Below the pieces are notes generated by a model, which was not told the origin of the DNA, ran no database searches, and worked only from the letters and a program-made list of their open reading frames with translations. Source: Caldimonas mangrovi (lineage in GTDB: Bacteria > Pseudomonadota > Gammaproteobacteria > Burkholderiales > Burkholderiaceae_C). Taken from it: a DNA stretch of 64,000 bases. A program made the translations under genes and the position numbers. Where the stretch lies: positions 124,001 to 188,000 of the forward strand of contig NZ_JAMKFE010000003.1 in assembly GCF_023721835.1 (NCBI RefSeq), written 5' to 3'. This document shows positions 53,822-63,478 of the stretch, one piece after another (the stretch's first letter is position 1; every line of letters begins with the position of its first letter).

Positions 53822-54487
53822 ATGAGTTCGACTCTGCTTTCCCCCAGCCCCCTCCCAGCGACTTCGCACGGCGACCTGCCGGCGCATTGGCGTGCCGCTT
53901 TGCTGGCACTCCAACGCGGCGAGCCCATGCTCGTCACTGACGACGAAGATCGCGAGAACGAGGCCGACTTCATCGCGGCGGCCGCCACGATGACCGAGGC
54001 GACGATGGCACGTTTGATCCGCGACGGCAGCGGCATCGTCTGCCTCTGCCTGGAACCCGACGCCGTCGACGCGCTCGGCCTGCCACCGATGGTGGCGCTC
54101 AACGAGAGCCGCTACGGCACGGCTTTCACCGTGTCGATCGAAGCGCGGCAAGGCGTCGGCACCGGCGTGTCGGCGCGCGATCGGCTGACCACCATCGCAG
54201 CCGCCTTGGGCACCGTGCCGGGCGGGGTCGCGAGCCCGGGGCATGTGTTCCCGTTGCGCGCTGCACGCCAAGGCGTGCTGGAACGGCGCGGACACACCGA
54301 GGCCGCGGTCGATCTGGCGCGTGCAGCGGGTTTGCATCCTGCCGGCGTGCTGTGCGAGCTGATGAATCCGGACGGCTCGATGGCGCATGGCGCGCAAGTG
54401 ACCGACTACGCCGCACGCCACGGGTTGGTTGTGCTGGGGATCGAGGAGGTGGTCCAGCTCAGGCGTTTGCTGCTCGCCGGCACTTGA
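53822..54487 (+). CDS. ribB: 3,4-dihydroxy-2-butanone 4-phosphate synthase
   Basis: Converts ribulose-5-phosphate to dihydroxybutanone phosphate and formate for riboflavin synthesis. The protein is 221 residues, monofunctional (no GTP cyclohydrolase II domain). The acidic metal site [13 protein letters not shown], the [16 protein letters not shown] motif and [11 protein letters not shown] are all present, with [27 protein letters not shown] downstream. The ATG at 53822 follows AGGAGCG. It is controlled by the FMN riboswitch upstream. Confidence 0.95.
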   Translation: MSSTLLSPSPLPATSHGDLPAHWRAALLALQRGEPMLVTDDEDRENEADFIAAAATMTEATMARLIRDGSGIVCLCLEPDAVDALGLPPMVALNESRYGTAFTVSIEARQGVGTGVSARDRLTTIAAALGTVPGGVASPGHVFPLRAARQGVLERRGHTEAAVDLARAAGLHPAGVLCELMNPDGSMAHGAQVTDYAARHGLVVLGIEEVVQLRRLLLAGT

Positions 54488-54577
54488 TTTGCCTGGCAGG
54501 CGCACGCACTTTGCAAAGCACAGGCCCGTCGGATGCTGGCCCTCTTGCCTGTGCAGGTCCGACTCAGGAGGTACCCC

Positions 54578-55000
54578 GTGCTGATCGCCTGCCTTCACTG
54601 CCAGACCCTCAACCGTGTGCCGCAAGCGCGACTGCAGGACGACCCGAACTGCGGGCAGTGCAAGCAGCCGCTGCTGAGCGGCGAGCCGTTCGAGCTGACC
54701 GACGAGAATTTTGCCGCCGTGGTCGGCAAGACCGAACTGCCGGTGGTGGTGGACGTGTGGGCGCCGTGGTGCGGCCCGTGTCGCATGATGGCACCGCAGT
54801 TCGAGCAGGCGGCGCGCGAGCTCAAGGGCCAGGCCCTGTTCGTCAAGCTCAACAGCGACGACAACCCGAAGACCTCGGTCCGGTATCGCATCCGCAGCAT
54901 CCCCACGGTGCTGCTGTTCCGTGGCGGCGAGGAGTACAGCCGCCAGTCGGGCGCGATGCCGGCACGCGATCTCGTACGCTGGGTGCAGCAGGTACGCTGA
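54578..55000 (+). CDS. trxC: Thioredoxin 2
   Basis: A 140-residue thioredoxin of the TrxC type, with an N-terminal zinc ribbon (Cys5, Cys8 in CLHC; Cys25, Cys28 in CGQC) and the redox motif WAPWCGPCRMMAP (CGPC at 65-68). The cis-proline loop is RSIPTVLLFRGG. I chose the GTG at 54578, because CAGGAGGT lies 6 bases upstream and the zinc ribbon then starts at once. TrxC proteins respond to oxidative stress. It is downstream of ribB, 90 bases away. Confidence 0.92.
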   Translation: MLIACLHCQTLNRVPQARLQDDPNCGQCKQPLLSGEPFELTDENFAAVVGKTELPVVVDVWAPWCGPCRMMAPQFEQAARELKGQALFVKLNSDDNPKTSVRYRIRSIPTVLLFRGGEEYSRQSGAMPARDLVRWVQQVR

Positions 55001-55011
55001 AGGTTCTTTCG

Positions 55012-55086
55012 AACCCGCCAGCCGCCTGACCAGCGCGGGTTGCCGTCGTGTTGAGCCGTTACACGCAAGAGGCCCTGTGGCCCTTG
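55012..55086. terminator. Two hairpins between converging trxC and porin genes
   Basis: AACCCGC (55012-55018) pairs with GCGGGTT (55035-55041) just after the trxC stop. A second stem, CAAG-GGCC (55066-55074, one bulged A) with GGCC-CTTG (55079-55086), ends 4 bases before the porin stop. Neither has a long T-run. Together they probably end both transcripts. Confidence 0.5.
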
Positions 55087-55090
55087 CTCA

Positions 55091-56344
55091 TCACCACCAT
55101 GCCTCGAATTGCGCGCCGATCGACGAGCCGCTCTTGCGGTCGCCGAACACCTGGCTCAGGCGCGAGCTGCCCAGGCCGGTGTCGGCATTGATCGCATCGC
55201 GTGCGGCGTCGTTCCAGCGCGCGTAGGTGTAGAACAGCCGGATCGTGGGACGCGAGCTCGGCTGCGTGCCGGCGGACACGGCCGCGGCCAGCGTCAGCTT
55301 GGTGAGGTTGCGAGTGGGGCCGTCTTCGGGCTTGATGATGTCGTGCCCCAATTCGATCAACCCGCGGAACGGCCCGCTGATGTGCGTGTCGGTGCGTCCG
55401 CCCAGCGAATACCATTTTTCGTCTGCGCCGCTGACGCGCTTCGTGCGGTACTCGGCAATGAGGTCCCAGCCGGTGCGGATGCTGTCGAGCATGCCGGTCT
55501 GTTGCAGCACCGCGCGCCACTGCCTGAAGTCGTCCGATTTCTCGATCTTCGCGCCGACGAAGGTATTGCCGCCCAAGGTGCCCTTGGTCACGTGGTACAG
55601 GCCGAGGCGGGTGTAGGCGTCCTTCTCGGCCTTGGGGGTCGGCGGGTCGGTCGACTGGTCTTCGCTCGTCGTGGTGTTCGCGTAGCCCAGGTAGACCGCC
55701 AGCTCGCTTTTCCCGAAGGTCGGGATGCCGGTGTAGCGCAAGGCGTGCTCGTAGCGGTTCTCGACGGCGCTTTCGCTGCGAGGGTTCATCATGAAGGCAT
55801 AGCTGAACTTGCCGACGCCGAGCTCCACGTCCTCGATACCGGCGCCGTCGCCGTCGTGGTTCTCGAGGAACTGGTCGTTGATACCCAGCTGCACGCGGTC
55901 ATAGAAGCGGCGGCCGACCCACACCTTGCCGTTGCCCAGCTGCGGAATGCCCGCGCCGTAGGCATACGCCTGGCCGAAGCGTGTGGTCAGCTCGTCGGTG
56001 CCCGCCTCCTCGTCGCCCCAGGCGCGGTAGACCGAGGGCATCAGGTGGATGTACCAGCGGCCGCCGTTGTCGATGTCGGCCAGCTTGGCCACGAAGCTGG
56101 GCTCGATCACGTAGTCGCACTCGTTGCCGAGGCGGTACTTGGTGTCGGCGCCCGGCAGCTGGTAGCACACCATCGTGCCGCCGCGCGAGTTGACGCCGGT
56201 GGCCGCCCGGGCGTAGCCGGAGAACTCCAGCGTCGGGGAGGTCTGGGCGCCGGCTGCAGCGGCGACACACGACAGGACTGCGCCGGACAGCAGGCGCCGC
56301 TTCGGGGCGCGCGAGGGCGCCGACATGGGGATGGACAGTCTCAC
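55091..56344 (-). CDS. LamB-type carbohydrate porin of the beta-glucoside locus
   Basis: A 417-residue outer-membrane porin. The signal peptide ends AAAGAQ, and the mature start TLEFSGYARAATGVNSRGGT and YRLGNECDY are typical of the maltoporin family; the C-terminus is FEAWW. I use the GTG at 56344, with GAGGAG 8 bases upstream, rather than the ATG at 56326. A LacI-type operator lies 66 bases upstream. It is last in line after the ABC transporter genes on the same strand but has its own control region. It probably lets beta-glucosides or glucose into the periplasm. Confidence 0.87.
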   Translation of the reverse strand: MRLSIPMSAPSRAPKRRLLSGAVLSCVAAAAGAQTSPTLEFSGYARAATGVNSRGGTMVCYQLPGADTKYRLGNECDYVIEPSFVAKLADIDNGGRWYIHLMPSVYRAWGDEEAGTDELTTRFGQAYAYGAGIPQLGNGKVWVGRRFYDRVQLGINDQFLENHDGDGAGIEDVELGVGKFSYAFMMNPRSESAVENRYEHALRYTGIPTFGKSELAVYLGYANTTTSEDQSTDPPTPKAEKDAYTRLGLYHVTKGTLGGNTFVGAKIEKSDDFRQWRAVLQQTGMLDSIRTGWDLIAEYRTKRVSGADEKWYSLGGRTDTHISGPFRGLIELGHDIIKPEDGPTRNLTKLTLAAAVSAGTQPSSRPTIRLFYTYARWNDAARDAINADTGLGSSRLSQVFGDRKSGSSIGAQFEAWW

Positions 56345-56409
56345 TTTTAGTCTCCTCGGTACAAGAACAAGCCGCCGGCCTCGGCGGCACCAAACTCCGG
56401 TTGCCCGGA

Positions 56410-56423
56410 TGAAAACGTTTACA
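56410..56423 (-). promoter_or_regulatory. LacI-type operator upstream of the porin gene
   Basis: TGAAAACGTTTACA is a near-palindrome with the central CG of LacI-family sites. It matches 12 of 14 positions with the complement of the site at 62239-62252 between the LacI and GH1 genes. It lies between the ATPase gene end and the porin start, in a locally AT-rich patch. Confidence 0.75.
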
Positions 56424-56493
56424 TAAATTTTCCAGGTCGAGCGAAGGCGGCGCAGGGCCCTGTGGTTGTCGAAGAGGTCGAGGAAGCGCCGCT

Positions 56494-57576
<1,083 letters not shown>

Positions 57577-57593
57577 GTGTCGATCCTCGGCTT

Positions 57594-58508
57594 TCAGCCT
57601 TTGACCGCGCCGGCGGCGATGCCTCGCACGAACCAGCGCCCGGAGATGAGATAGACGGCCAGCGGCACCAGCGAGGTGAGGATGGTGGCTGCCATGTTGA
57701 CGTTGTAGAGACGCTCGCCGGTGGTGGTGTTGATGATGTTGTTCAACTGCACCGTCATCGGCAGGTTCTCGCGGCCGGCGAATACCAGCCCGAGAATGAA
57801 GTCGTTCCAGATGCCGGTGACCTGCATGATCACGGCCACGACGATGATGGGCAGCGACATCGGCAGCATCAGCTGGAAGAAGATGCGCCAGAAGCCGCCG
57901 CCATCGATGCGCGCGGCCTTGAACAGCTCCATCGGCAGGCTCGCGTAGTAGTTGCGGAACAGCAGCGTCATCACCGGCATCCCGAAGATCGCGTGGATCA
58001 GCACGATGCCGGGCAGCGTGCCGAACAGCGACATGGCCGCGAATGCACGCACCAGCGGGAACATCAGCACCTGGTAGGGCACGAAGGCACCCAGCATCAG
58101 CACGCCGAACAGCCATGCACCGCCGCGCGGCCGCCAGAACGACAGCGCGTAGCCGTTGATGGCGCCGAGCAGGATGGACAGCACCGTGCTCGGCACCACG
58201 ATGGCCACCGAGTTCCAGAATCCGGTGCGAATGCCCTCGCACTGCAGCCCGGTGCAGGCGGACGCCCACGCGACCATCCACGGCTCGACCGTGAGGCTGA
58301 CCGGCGGCGAGAAGATGTTGCCCAGGCGGATCTCTTCCATCGGCTTCAGCGACGTGACCAGCATCACGTACAGCGGCAGCAGGAAGAACGCGGCGGCCGA
58401 CAGCAAGAAGAAGTACAGGCCGACGCGCGAGGCGGTCCAGCGCGAGCGGCGACGTGCCGGCGCGCGGGTGACGGGGCGAACGGCGAGAGGCGGCATGGCG
58501 ACGCTCAT
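57594..58508 (-). CDS. Sugar ABC transporter permease (MalG type)
   Basis: A 304-residue inner-membrane permease with six predicted helices. After a basic N-terminal stretch (RAPARRRSRW) comes LYFFLLSAAAFFLLPLYVMLVTSLKP. The EAA loop that contacts the ATPase is FKAARIDGGGFWRIFFQLMLPM, typical of the CUT1 family. The ATG overlaps the stop of the MalF-type gene upstream (ATGA). Confidence 0.92.
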   Translation of the reverse strand: MSVAMPPLAVRPVTRAPARRRSRWTASRVGLYFFLLSAAAFFLLPLYVMLVTSLKPMEEIRLGNIFSPPVSLTVEPWMVAWASACTGLQCEGIRTGFWNSVAIVVPSTVLSILLGAINGYALSFWRPRGGAWLFGVLMLGAFVPYQVLMFPLVRAFAAMSLFGTLPGIVLIHAIFGMPVMTLLFRNYYASLPMELFKAARIDGGGFWRIFFQLMLPMSLPIIVVAVIMQVTGIWNDFILGLVFAGRENLPMTVQLNNIINTTTGERLYNVNMAATILTSLVPLAVYLISGRWFVRGIAAGAVKG

Positions 58509-59404
58509 CGGGCAGCCTCCCGCCGCGCGGCGCGGCTGCGGGCGTAGAGGTAGGGCGCCAGCAAGGCCAGCACGGTCAGCAGCAGCACGGTCGAGGCGGC
58601 CGATGCGAGGCCGATGTTGGCTCGCGTGAAGAGATGATCCATGATGAACTTCGCCGGCACTTCGCTGGCGGTGCCGGGGCCGCCCTGGGTCATCGCGACC
58701 ACCACGTCATAGACCTTGACGACACCGACGGCGAGCAGCACGAAGGCGGTGGCGATGGCCGGCCACAGCATCGGCAGCACGATGCTCAGGTACACCCGCC
58801 AGCGCGGAATGCCGTCGATGCGCGCCGCTTTCCACAGGCTGTCGTCGATGCCGCGCAGGCCGGCGAGCATCAGCGCCATCACGAGACCCGAGGCCTGCCA
58901 GACGGCGGCGATCACGATGGCATAGATGGCCTTGTCCTGGCTGACGATCCAGTCGAAGGTGAAGCCCTCCCAACCAAGACCGCGCATCGTCGATTGCAGC
59001 CCGAGCTCCGGGTTGAGCATCCACTGCCACACCAGGCCGGTCGCGACGAAAGACATGGCGTACGGGTACAGGAAGATCGTGCGCAAGGCGCCCTCGCCGG
59101 CCACCTTCTGGTCGATGAACGCCGCCAGCAGAAAACCGATCACCAGGCATGCCGCGATGAACAGCACACCGAAGATCACGACGTTGTGCAGCGAGATGAT
59201 CCAGCGCTCCGTGTCGAACAGCCGCACGTATTGCGCCAGCCCGACGAAGCTGCCGGTCGGCAGCGTGCGCGAGCCGGTGAACGAGATCCACACCGACCAG
59301 CCGACGGTGCCGATGTAGGCGAGCAGCACGGTCGCGGCCAGCGGCAGCAGCGCGGTGTAGACCGCCCACTGGCGCAGCAGCAGGGCCGGGGGCCTGGCGT
59401 TCAT
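58505..59404 (-). CDS. Sugar ABC transporter permease (MalF type)
   Basis: A 299-residue inner-membrane permease with six predicted helices, the partner of the MalG-type subunit. The EAA loop is LWKAARIDGIPRWRVYLSIVLPM. The N-terminus NARPPALLLRQWAVYTALLPLAATVLL leads into the first helix. It lacks the long N-terminal extension of E. coli MalF, as is usual for glucose-type CUT1 systems. It follows the binding-protein gene by 55 bases. Confidence 0.92.
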   Translation of the reverse strand: MNARPPALLLRQWAVYTALLPLAATVLLAYIGTVGWSVWISFTGSRTLPTGSFVGLAQYVRLFDTERWIISLHNVVIFGVLFIAACLVIGFLLAAFIDQKVAGEGALRTIFLYPYAMSFVATGLVWQWMLNPELGLQSTMRGLGWEGFTFDWIVSQDKAIYAIVIAAVWQASGLVMALMLAGLRGIDDSLWKAARIDGIPRWRVYLSIVLPMLWPAIATAFVLLAVGVVKVYDVVVAMTQGGPGTASEVPAKFIMDHLFTRANIGLASAASTVLLLTVLALLAPYLYARSRAARREAAR

Positions 59405-59459
59405 GTCGTCTCCATGTGGGGTGGTTCCCGCCGGGCCCGCCGGCGGGACCGTTGCGGCT

Positions 59460-60692
59460 TCAGCCCTTGGCCGCGGAGGCGAAGGCCTTCACGACGTCGT
59501 CGACCGACTGGTTGTTGTTCCAGAACTTGGTGATCACGTCCTGCAGCGCGCCGTTGACGTCCGGCGTCACCAGCATCTCGGCGTTCGGCAGGTGGCGCGA
59601 GGGATCCTTCATGATGCGGATGCCGGTCTGCGCACAGACGTCCATCTTGCTGGCATCGACGTCGGTGCGGATCGGGATCGACCCCTTCTTGTTGTTGAAG
59701 GCGACCTGGGTGGCCGGCGAGGTCATCAGCGAAGCCAGCGTGCGCTGTGCCTTGATGGCGCCCGCGTCACTGGTCTTCGGGAACACGAACACGTCGCCCG
59801 AAATGATGTACGGCGAGTTGCTGCCCAGGCCGGGGAAACACCCGAACTCCTTGCCGGCCGTCTGGTTGGCCGCGCTGAACTCGCCCTTGGCCCAGTCGCC
59901 CATGATCTGGATGCCGGCCTTGCCGGCGATCACCATCGAGGTCGCGTCGTTCCAGTTCCGCCCGGCGGAACCGGCGTCGACGTAGTCGCGCAGCCGCTTG
60001 AAGGTGGCCAGCACGCGCTTGAATTCGGCCGAGTTGATGGCCTTCGGGTCGGCGTCGCGGTAGACCTTCATGAACAGGTCCTTGCCGCCCACGTTGGCCA
60101 GCAGCGTGTCGAAGGTGATTTTCTCCTGCCACGGCTGGCCGCCGAGGGCCAACGGCACGAGGCCGGCTGCCTTCAGCTTGTCGAGCGCGGCGAACAGTTC
60201 GTCGACGGTCTTGGGTTCGCTCTTGATGCCGGCCTTGTCGAAGGCCGACTTCGAATACCAGAACCAGCCGGGCATGTGAATGTTGACCGGCACCGCGTAG
60301 TAGTGGCCCTTGACCTTGACGCTGTTGATGATGGGCGCCGGGAACAGCTGGTCCCAGCCTTCCTTCTGCGCCACCGCGTCCATGTCGTTCAGCAGGCCCT
60401 CGGCGATCAGGTCGTGGAACTGCTTGGAGATGTTGAACTGCGCGGCGGTCGACGGGTTGCCGCCGACGATGCGGTTGACGGCTGCGGCACGCGCCGGCTC
60501 CGCGCCGGCCACCGCGTTGTCGACCCAGGTGCCGCCGGCGGCCTTGAAGGCATTGGCGAACTCGTGCATGGCGGCCGACTCGCCGCCCGACGTCCACCAG
60601 TGAATGACCTCGGCCTTCAGCGCCTGTGCCTGCGCAGCGGCGGCCAGGCTCAGCAGGGTTGCGGCGGCAATTTGCTTGATGGGGAATCTCAC
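59460..60692 (-). CDS. ABC transporter glucose-type substrate-binding protein
   Basis: A 410-residue periplasmic receptor. The signal peptide (ending AAAQAQA) is followed by AEVIHWWTSGGESAAMHEFANAF, a start characteristic of GtsA-like glucose/mannose receptors. Further on are NISKQFHDLIAEGLLNDMDAVA, VPVNIHMPGWFWYSKSAFDKAG and MVIAGKAGIQIMGDWAKGEF. It starts at the GTG at 60692, with GAGGAG upstream; its leader shares CCGAGGAGAC with the porin at 56344. The sugar is probably glucose or a beta-glucoside, inferred from family and the GH1 gene upstream. Confidence 0.92.
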   Translation of the reverse strand: MRFPIKQIAAATLLSLAAAAQAQALKAEVIHWWTSGGESAAMHEFANAFKAAGGTWVDNAVAGAEPARAAAVNRIVGGNPSTAAQFNISKQFHDLIAEGLLNDMDAVAQKEGWDQLFPAPIINSVKVKGHYYAVPVNIHMPGWFWYSKSAFDKAGIKSEPKTVDELFAALDKLKAAGLVPLALGGQPWQEKITFDTLLANVGGKDLFMKVYRDADPKAINSAEFKRVLATFKRLRDYVDAGSAGRNWNDATSMVIAGKAGIQIMGDWAKGEFSAANQTAGKEFGCFPGLGSNSPYIISGDVFVFPKTSDAGAIKAQRTLASLMTSPATQVAFNNKKGSIPIRTDVDASKMDVCAQTGIRIMKDPSRHLPNAEMLVTPDVNGALQDVITKFWNNNQSVDDVVKAFASAAKG

Positions 60693-60763
60693 GTCTGTCT
60701 CCTCGGGGTGGCGAGCTTAGTGCTCTGTGTTTGCGGAAGGAATACGGGGCATCGGCAGTTGCT

Positions 60764-62137
60764 TCATGGCGTGCGCGCGGCCAGGAAATCGCGGATGGCC
60801 AGCGCGCTGTCCTTCAGCGTGCGCTGCTGCGTGTCGTAGTCGACGTGGACGATGCCGAAACGGCGCTCGTAGCCGAACGCCCACTCGAAGTTGTCCATCA
60901 GCGACCAGATGAAGTAGCCGCGCACATCGACGCCTTCGCGCATGGCGCCGTCCACCGCGCTGAGGTGGCGGTCGATGTAGCTGAGGCGCTGCGGATCGCG
61001 CACGCGGCCGTCCTCGATGCGGTCGTCGCAGGCGCAGCCGTTCTCGGTGATGTAGATCGGCGGCAGGCCCGGGTAGTCGCGCTTGAAGCCGATCAGCAGG
61101 CGGCGCAGGCTGTCAGGGTGGACTTCCCAGTCCATCTGGGTGCGCTCCACGCCCTCGGCGCGCACTTCGGTGTAGCCGTGTGCGCCATCGCTCTTCACGT
61201 GCACGCGGAAGTAATAGTTGATGCCGAGGTAGTCCATCGGGCGGCCGATCACGTCCATGTCGCCGTCGAGCACCAGCGGCTCGCTGCCGGGCCACAGGCG
61301 GAACAGGTCGTCCGGGTACTGCCGCTTGAACAGCGCGTCGAGGATCCAGGCGTTGTGTTGCACCTCGAACAGGCGTGCGGCTTCGCGGTCCTCGGGCGTC
61401 GGGCTTGCGGGCGAGGCCGCGCCGACATTGGCAACGATGCCGCGGCGCGCAGCCGGGTCGTTTACCTGCAGCGCCGGCAGCGCGAGCCCATGGCCGAGCA
61501 GCAGGTGGTGCAATGCCTGCGTCGCGTAGCGGGTCGAACTGAGCCCCGGCGCGTGGTGGCCGTTGCCGTAGCCGAGGAAGGCCGAGCACCAGGGCTCGTT
61601 CAGCGTCGACCAGGCGGTCACGCGGCCGGCGAGTTCGCGGCTCAGCAGGTCGGCGTAGTCGGCGAAGCGGTACGACGTCTCGCGGTTCAGCCAGCCGCCG
61701 CGATCTTCCAGATGCTGCGGCAGGTCCCAGTGGTAGAGCGTGACGTAGGTGTCCAACCCCTTCTCGCGCAGGCGGTCGAGCAGCCGCTTGTAGAAGTCCA
61801 GCCCCTTGTCGTTCTTGCGGCCGTCGGCGTGCATCACGCGCGGCCACGCCACCGACAGGCGGTAGGCGTCGACGCCGAGACCGGCGATCAGTTCGACGTC
61901 CTCCGCCCACTTCTCGTAGTGGCGGCACGCGACGTCGCCGTTGTCGCCGTTGAGGACCTTGCCCGGCGCGCGGCAAAAGGTGTCCCAGATGGACGGCAGG
62001 CGGCCGTCGGTGTTGCTCGCGCCTTCGATCTGGAAGGCCGCGGTCGCGACGCCCAGCAGGAAGTCCTGCCGCCGCACCGGCGAGTCGGGCGGCAGGTGGG
62101 TCAGCCCGGATGTGGCATCCGAACGTTGCATCGACAC
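60764..62137 (-). CDS. Glycoside hydrolase family 1 beta-glucosidase
   Basis: A 457-residue retaining beta-glycosidase, cytoplasmic (no signal peptide). The catalytic acid/base Glu181 lies in AWSTLNEPWC, and the nucleophile Glu364 in PIYITENGCA. QDFLLGVATAAFQIEG near the N-terminus and FEWAFGYERRFGIVHVDY near the C-terminus are GH1 marks. I chose the GTG at 62137 because AAGGAG is 7 bases upstream; the ATG at 62131 is possible. It is the first gene of the leftward operon and would release glucose from imported cellobiose-like sugars. Confidence 0.93.
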   Translation of the reverse strand: MSMQRSDATSGLTHLPPDSPVRRQDFLLGVATAAFQIEGASNTDGRLPSIWDTFCRAPGKVLNGDNGDVACRHYEKWAEDVELIAGLGVDAYRLSVAWPRVMHADGRKNDKGLDFYKRLLDRLREKGLDTYVTLYHWDLPQHLEDRGGWLNRETSYRFADYADLLSRELAGRVTAWSTLNEPWCSAFLGYGNGHHAPGLSSTRYATQALHHLLLGHGLALPALQVNDPAARRGIVANVGAASPASPTPEDREAARLFEVQHNAWILDALFKRQYPDDLFRLWPGSEPLVLDGDMDVIGRPMDYLGINYYFRVHVKSDGAHGYTEVRAEGVERTQMDWEVHPDSLRRLLIGFKRDYPGLPPIYITENGCACDDRIEDGRVRDPQRLSYIDRHLSAVDGAMREGVDVRGYFIWSLMDNFEWAFGYERRFGIVHVDYDTQQRTLKDSALAIRDFLAARTP

Positions 62138-62238
62138 AGTGCTTCTCCTTTGGAGCATACGGTTCAAGGCCGCGGCGGATCGTCCCGCCGCGGAAGGCCG
62201 CTGCGAGGCGGGCGCCGGCTCCGCGCCTCTCAGCTCAA

Positions 62239-62252
62239 TGAAATCGTTTTCA
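62239..62252. promoter_or_regulatory. LacI-type operator between bgl operon and its regulator
   Basis: TGAAATCGTTTTCA lies in the 250-base divergent region between the GH1 start (62137) and the LacI start (62388). Its complement, TGAAAACGATTTCA, is close to the porin operator at 56410. Its position suits control of both the operon and the regulator itself. Confidence 0.78.
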
Positions 62253-62387
62253 AGATAATGCATTTGATCGACGTTAGGAAAAACTGTCAACCCCTGGTTC
62301 GCCCTAGTTCACCGCAAGCTCGCCATCGCTCTTGTCCAATGCGGCACTACAATCCGCGGCTGATCCATCGGCCGACCCGCACGCATT

Positions 62388-63419
62388 GTGAAAACGAAAA
62401 GCAAAACGCCCCGTGAAGCGGGCGGCTCCGCGACCTTGCTCGAGGTCGCCCGGACGGCGGGGGTCTCGGCCGCCACCGTGTCGCGCATCCTCAACGGCGG
62501 CACACGGGTGTCGGCGTCCAAGCGCGAGGCCGTGGAGGCCGCGATCGCTGCGCTGAACTTCAAGCCCAATTTGCTGGCGCAAAGCCTGAAGCGCGGCCGC
62601 TCGATGATGTTCGGCGTGCTGACGCAGGACGTCGACAGCCCGTTTTTCGCCGAGACGCTGCTGGGCGTGGAGGCTGCACTGTCCGGCACCGGCTACGAGC
62701 CGCTGATCGCCAGCGGTCACTGGAACCCGAAGGAGGAAGCCGACCGCATCCGCCGGCTGCTGGCGCGGCAGGTGGACGGCATGATCGTGCTGTTCGGCCG
62801 TTTGTCGAACGACGAGTTGCAGCGCTTTTCCGAGCATGTGCCGGTGGTCGCCACCGGTCATGAACTGCGTGCGCCACGAGCGCTCGCTTTCCGGCTCGAC
62901 AGCGAACTGGGCGGCTACATCGCGACGCGCCACCTGCTCGATCTCGGCCACCGCAGCATCGCCCACATCACTGGCGACCTCGCCCATGCCGACGCGGTCG
63001 ACCGTCTTGCCGGCTACCGCCGCGCGCTGGCCGAGGCGGGCGTGCCCGGCGACGAACGACTGGTCGTCAGCGGCAACTTCAAGGAACCCGGCGGCGTGAT
63101 GGCCGCGAACCGGCTGCTCGACGCCGGCGTGCCGTTCACCGCGATCTTCGCGGCCAACGACCAGACGGCCTACGGTGCTCGACTCGCGCTGTACCGTCGC
63201 GGGATCCGCGTGCCGGAAGACCTGTCGCTGATCGGTTTCGACGACCTGCCGAGTTCGCTCTACACGACGCCGCCGCTGACCACGGTGCGTCAGCCGATGT
63301 TCGAGGTCGGCAAACTGGCTGCGCGGTCGCTGCTCAAGCTGGTCGAGGGTGAGCCGGCCGATGTCGAGATTCCCGAACTCTCGCTCGTGATCCGGGAGAC
63401 CACGCGCCGGCTGCGCTGA
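62388..63419 (+). CDS. LacI-family regulator of the beta-glucoside locus
   Basis: A 343-residue LacI-family repressor. The HTH is TLLEVARTAGVSAATVSRILNG (residues about 17-38), the hinge helix NLLAQSLKRGRS, and the effector domain includes FGVLTQDVDSPFFAETLLGVE and LIGFDDLPSSLYTTPPLTTVRQP. It is divergent from the GH1-ABC operon and shares the intergenic operator. I use the GTG at 62388; no better ribosome site is seen. It most likely responds to glucose, cellobiose or a derived phosphate. Confidence 0.9.
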   Translation: MKTKSKTPREAGGSATLLEVARTAGVSAATVSRILNGGTRVSASKREAVEAAIAALNFKPNLLAQSLKRGRSMMFGVLTQDVDSPFFAETLLGVEAALSGTGYEPLIASGHWNPKEEADRIRRLLARQVDGMIVLFGRLSNDELQRFSEHVPVVATGHELRAPRALAFRLDSELGGYIATRHLLDLGHRSIAHITGDLAHADAVDRLAGYRRALAEAGVPGDERLVVSGNFKEPGGVMAANRLLDAGVPFTAIFAANDQTAYGARLALYRRGIRVPEDLSLIGFDDLPSSLYTTPPLTTVRQPMFEVGKLAARSLLKLVEGEPADVEIPELSLVIRETTRRLR

Positions 63420-63478
63420 AGATCGCACGGGCGGCGGTGGGCCGTGCAGCGGGCGTCGGCGGCGGGCAAAATCATCGG

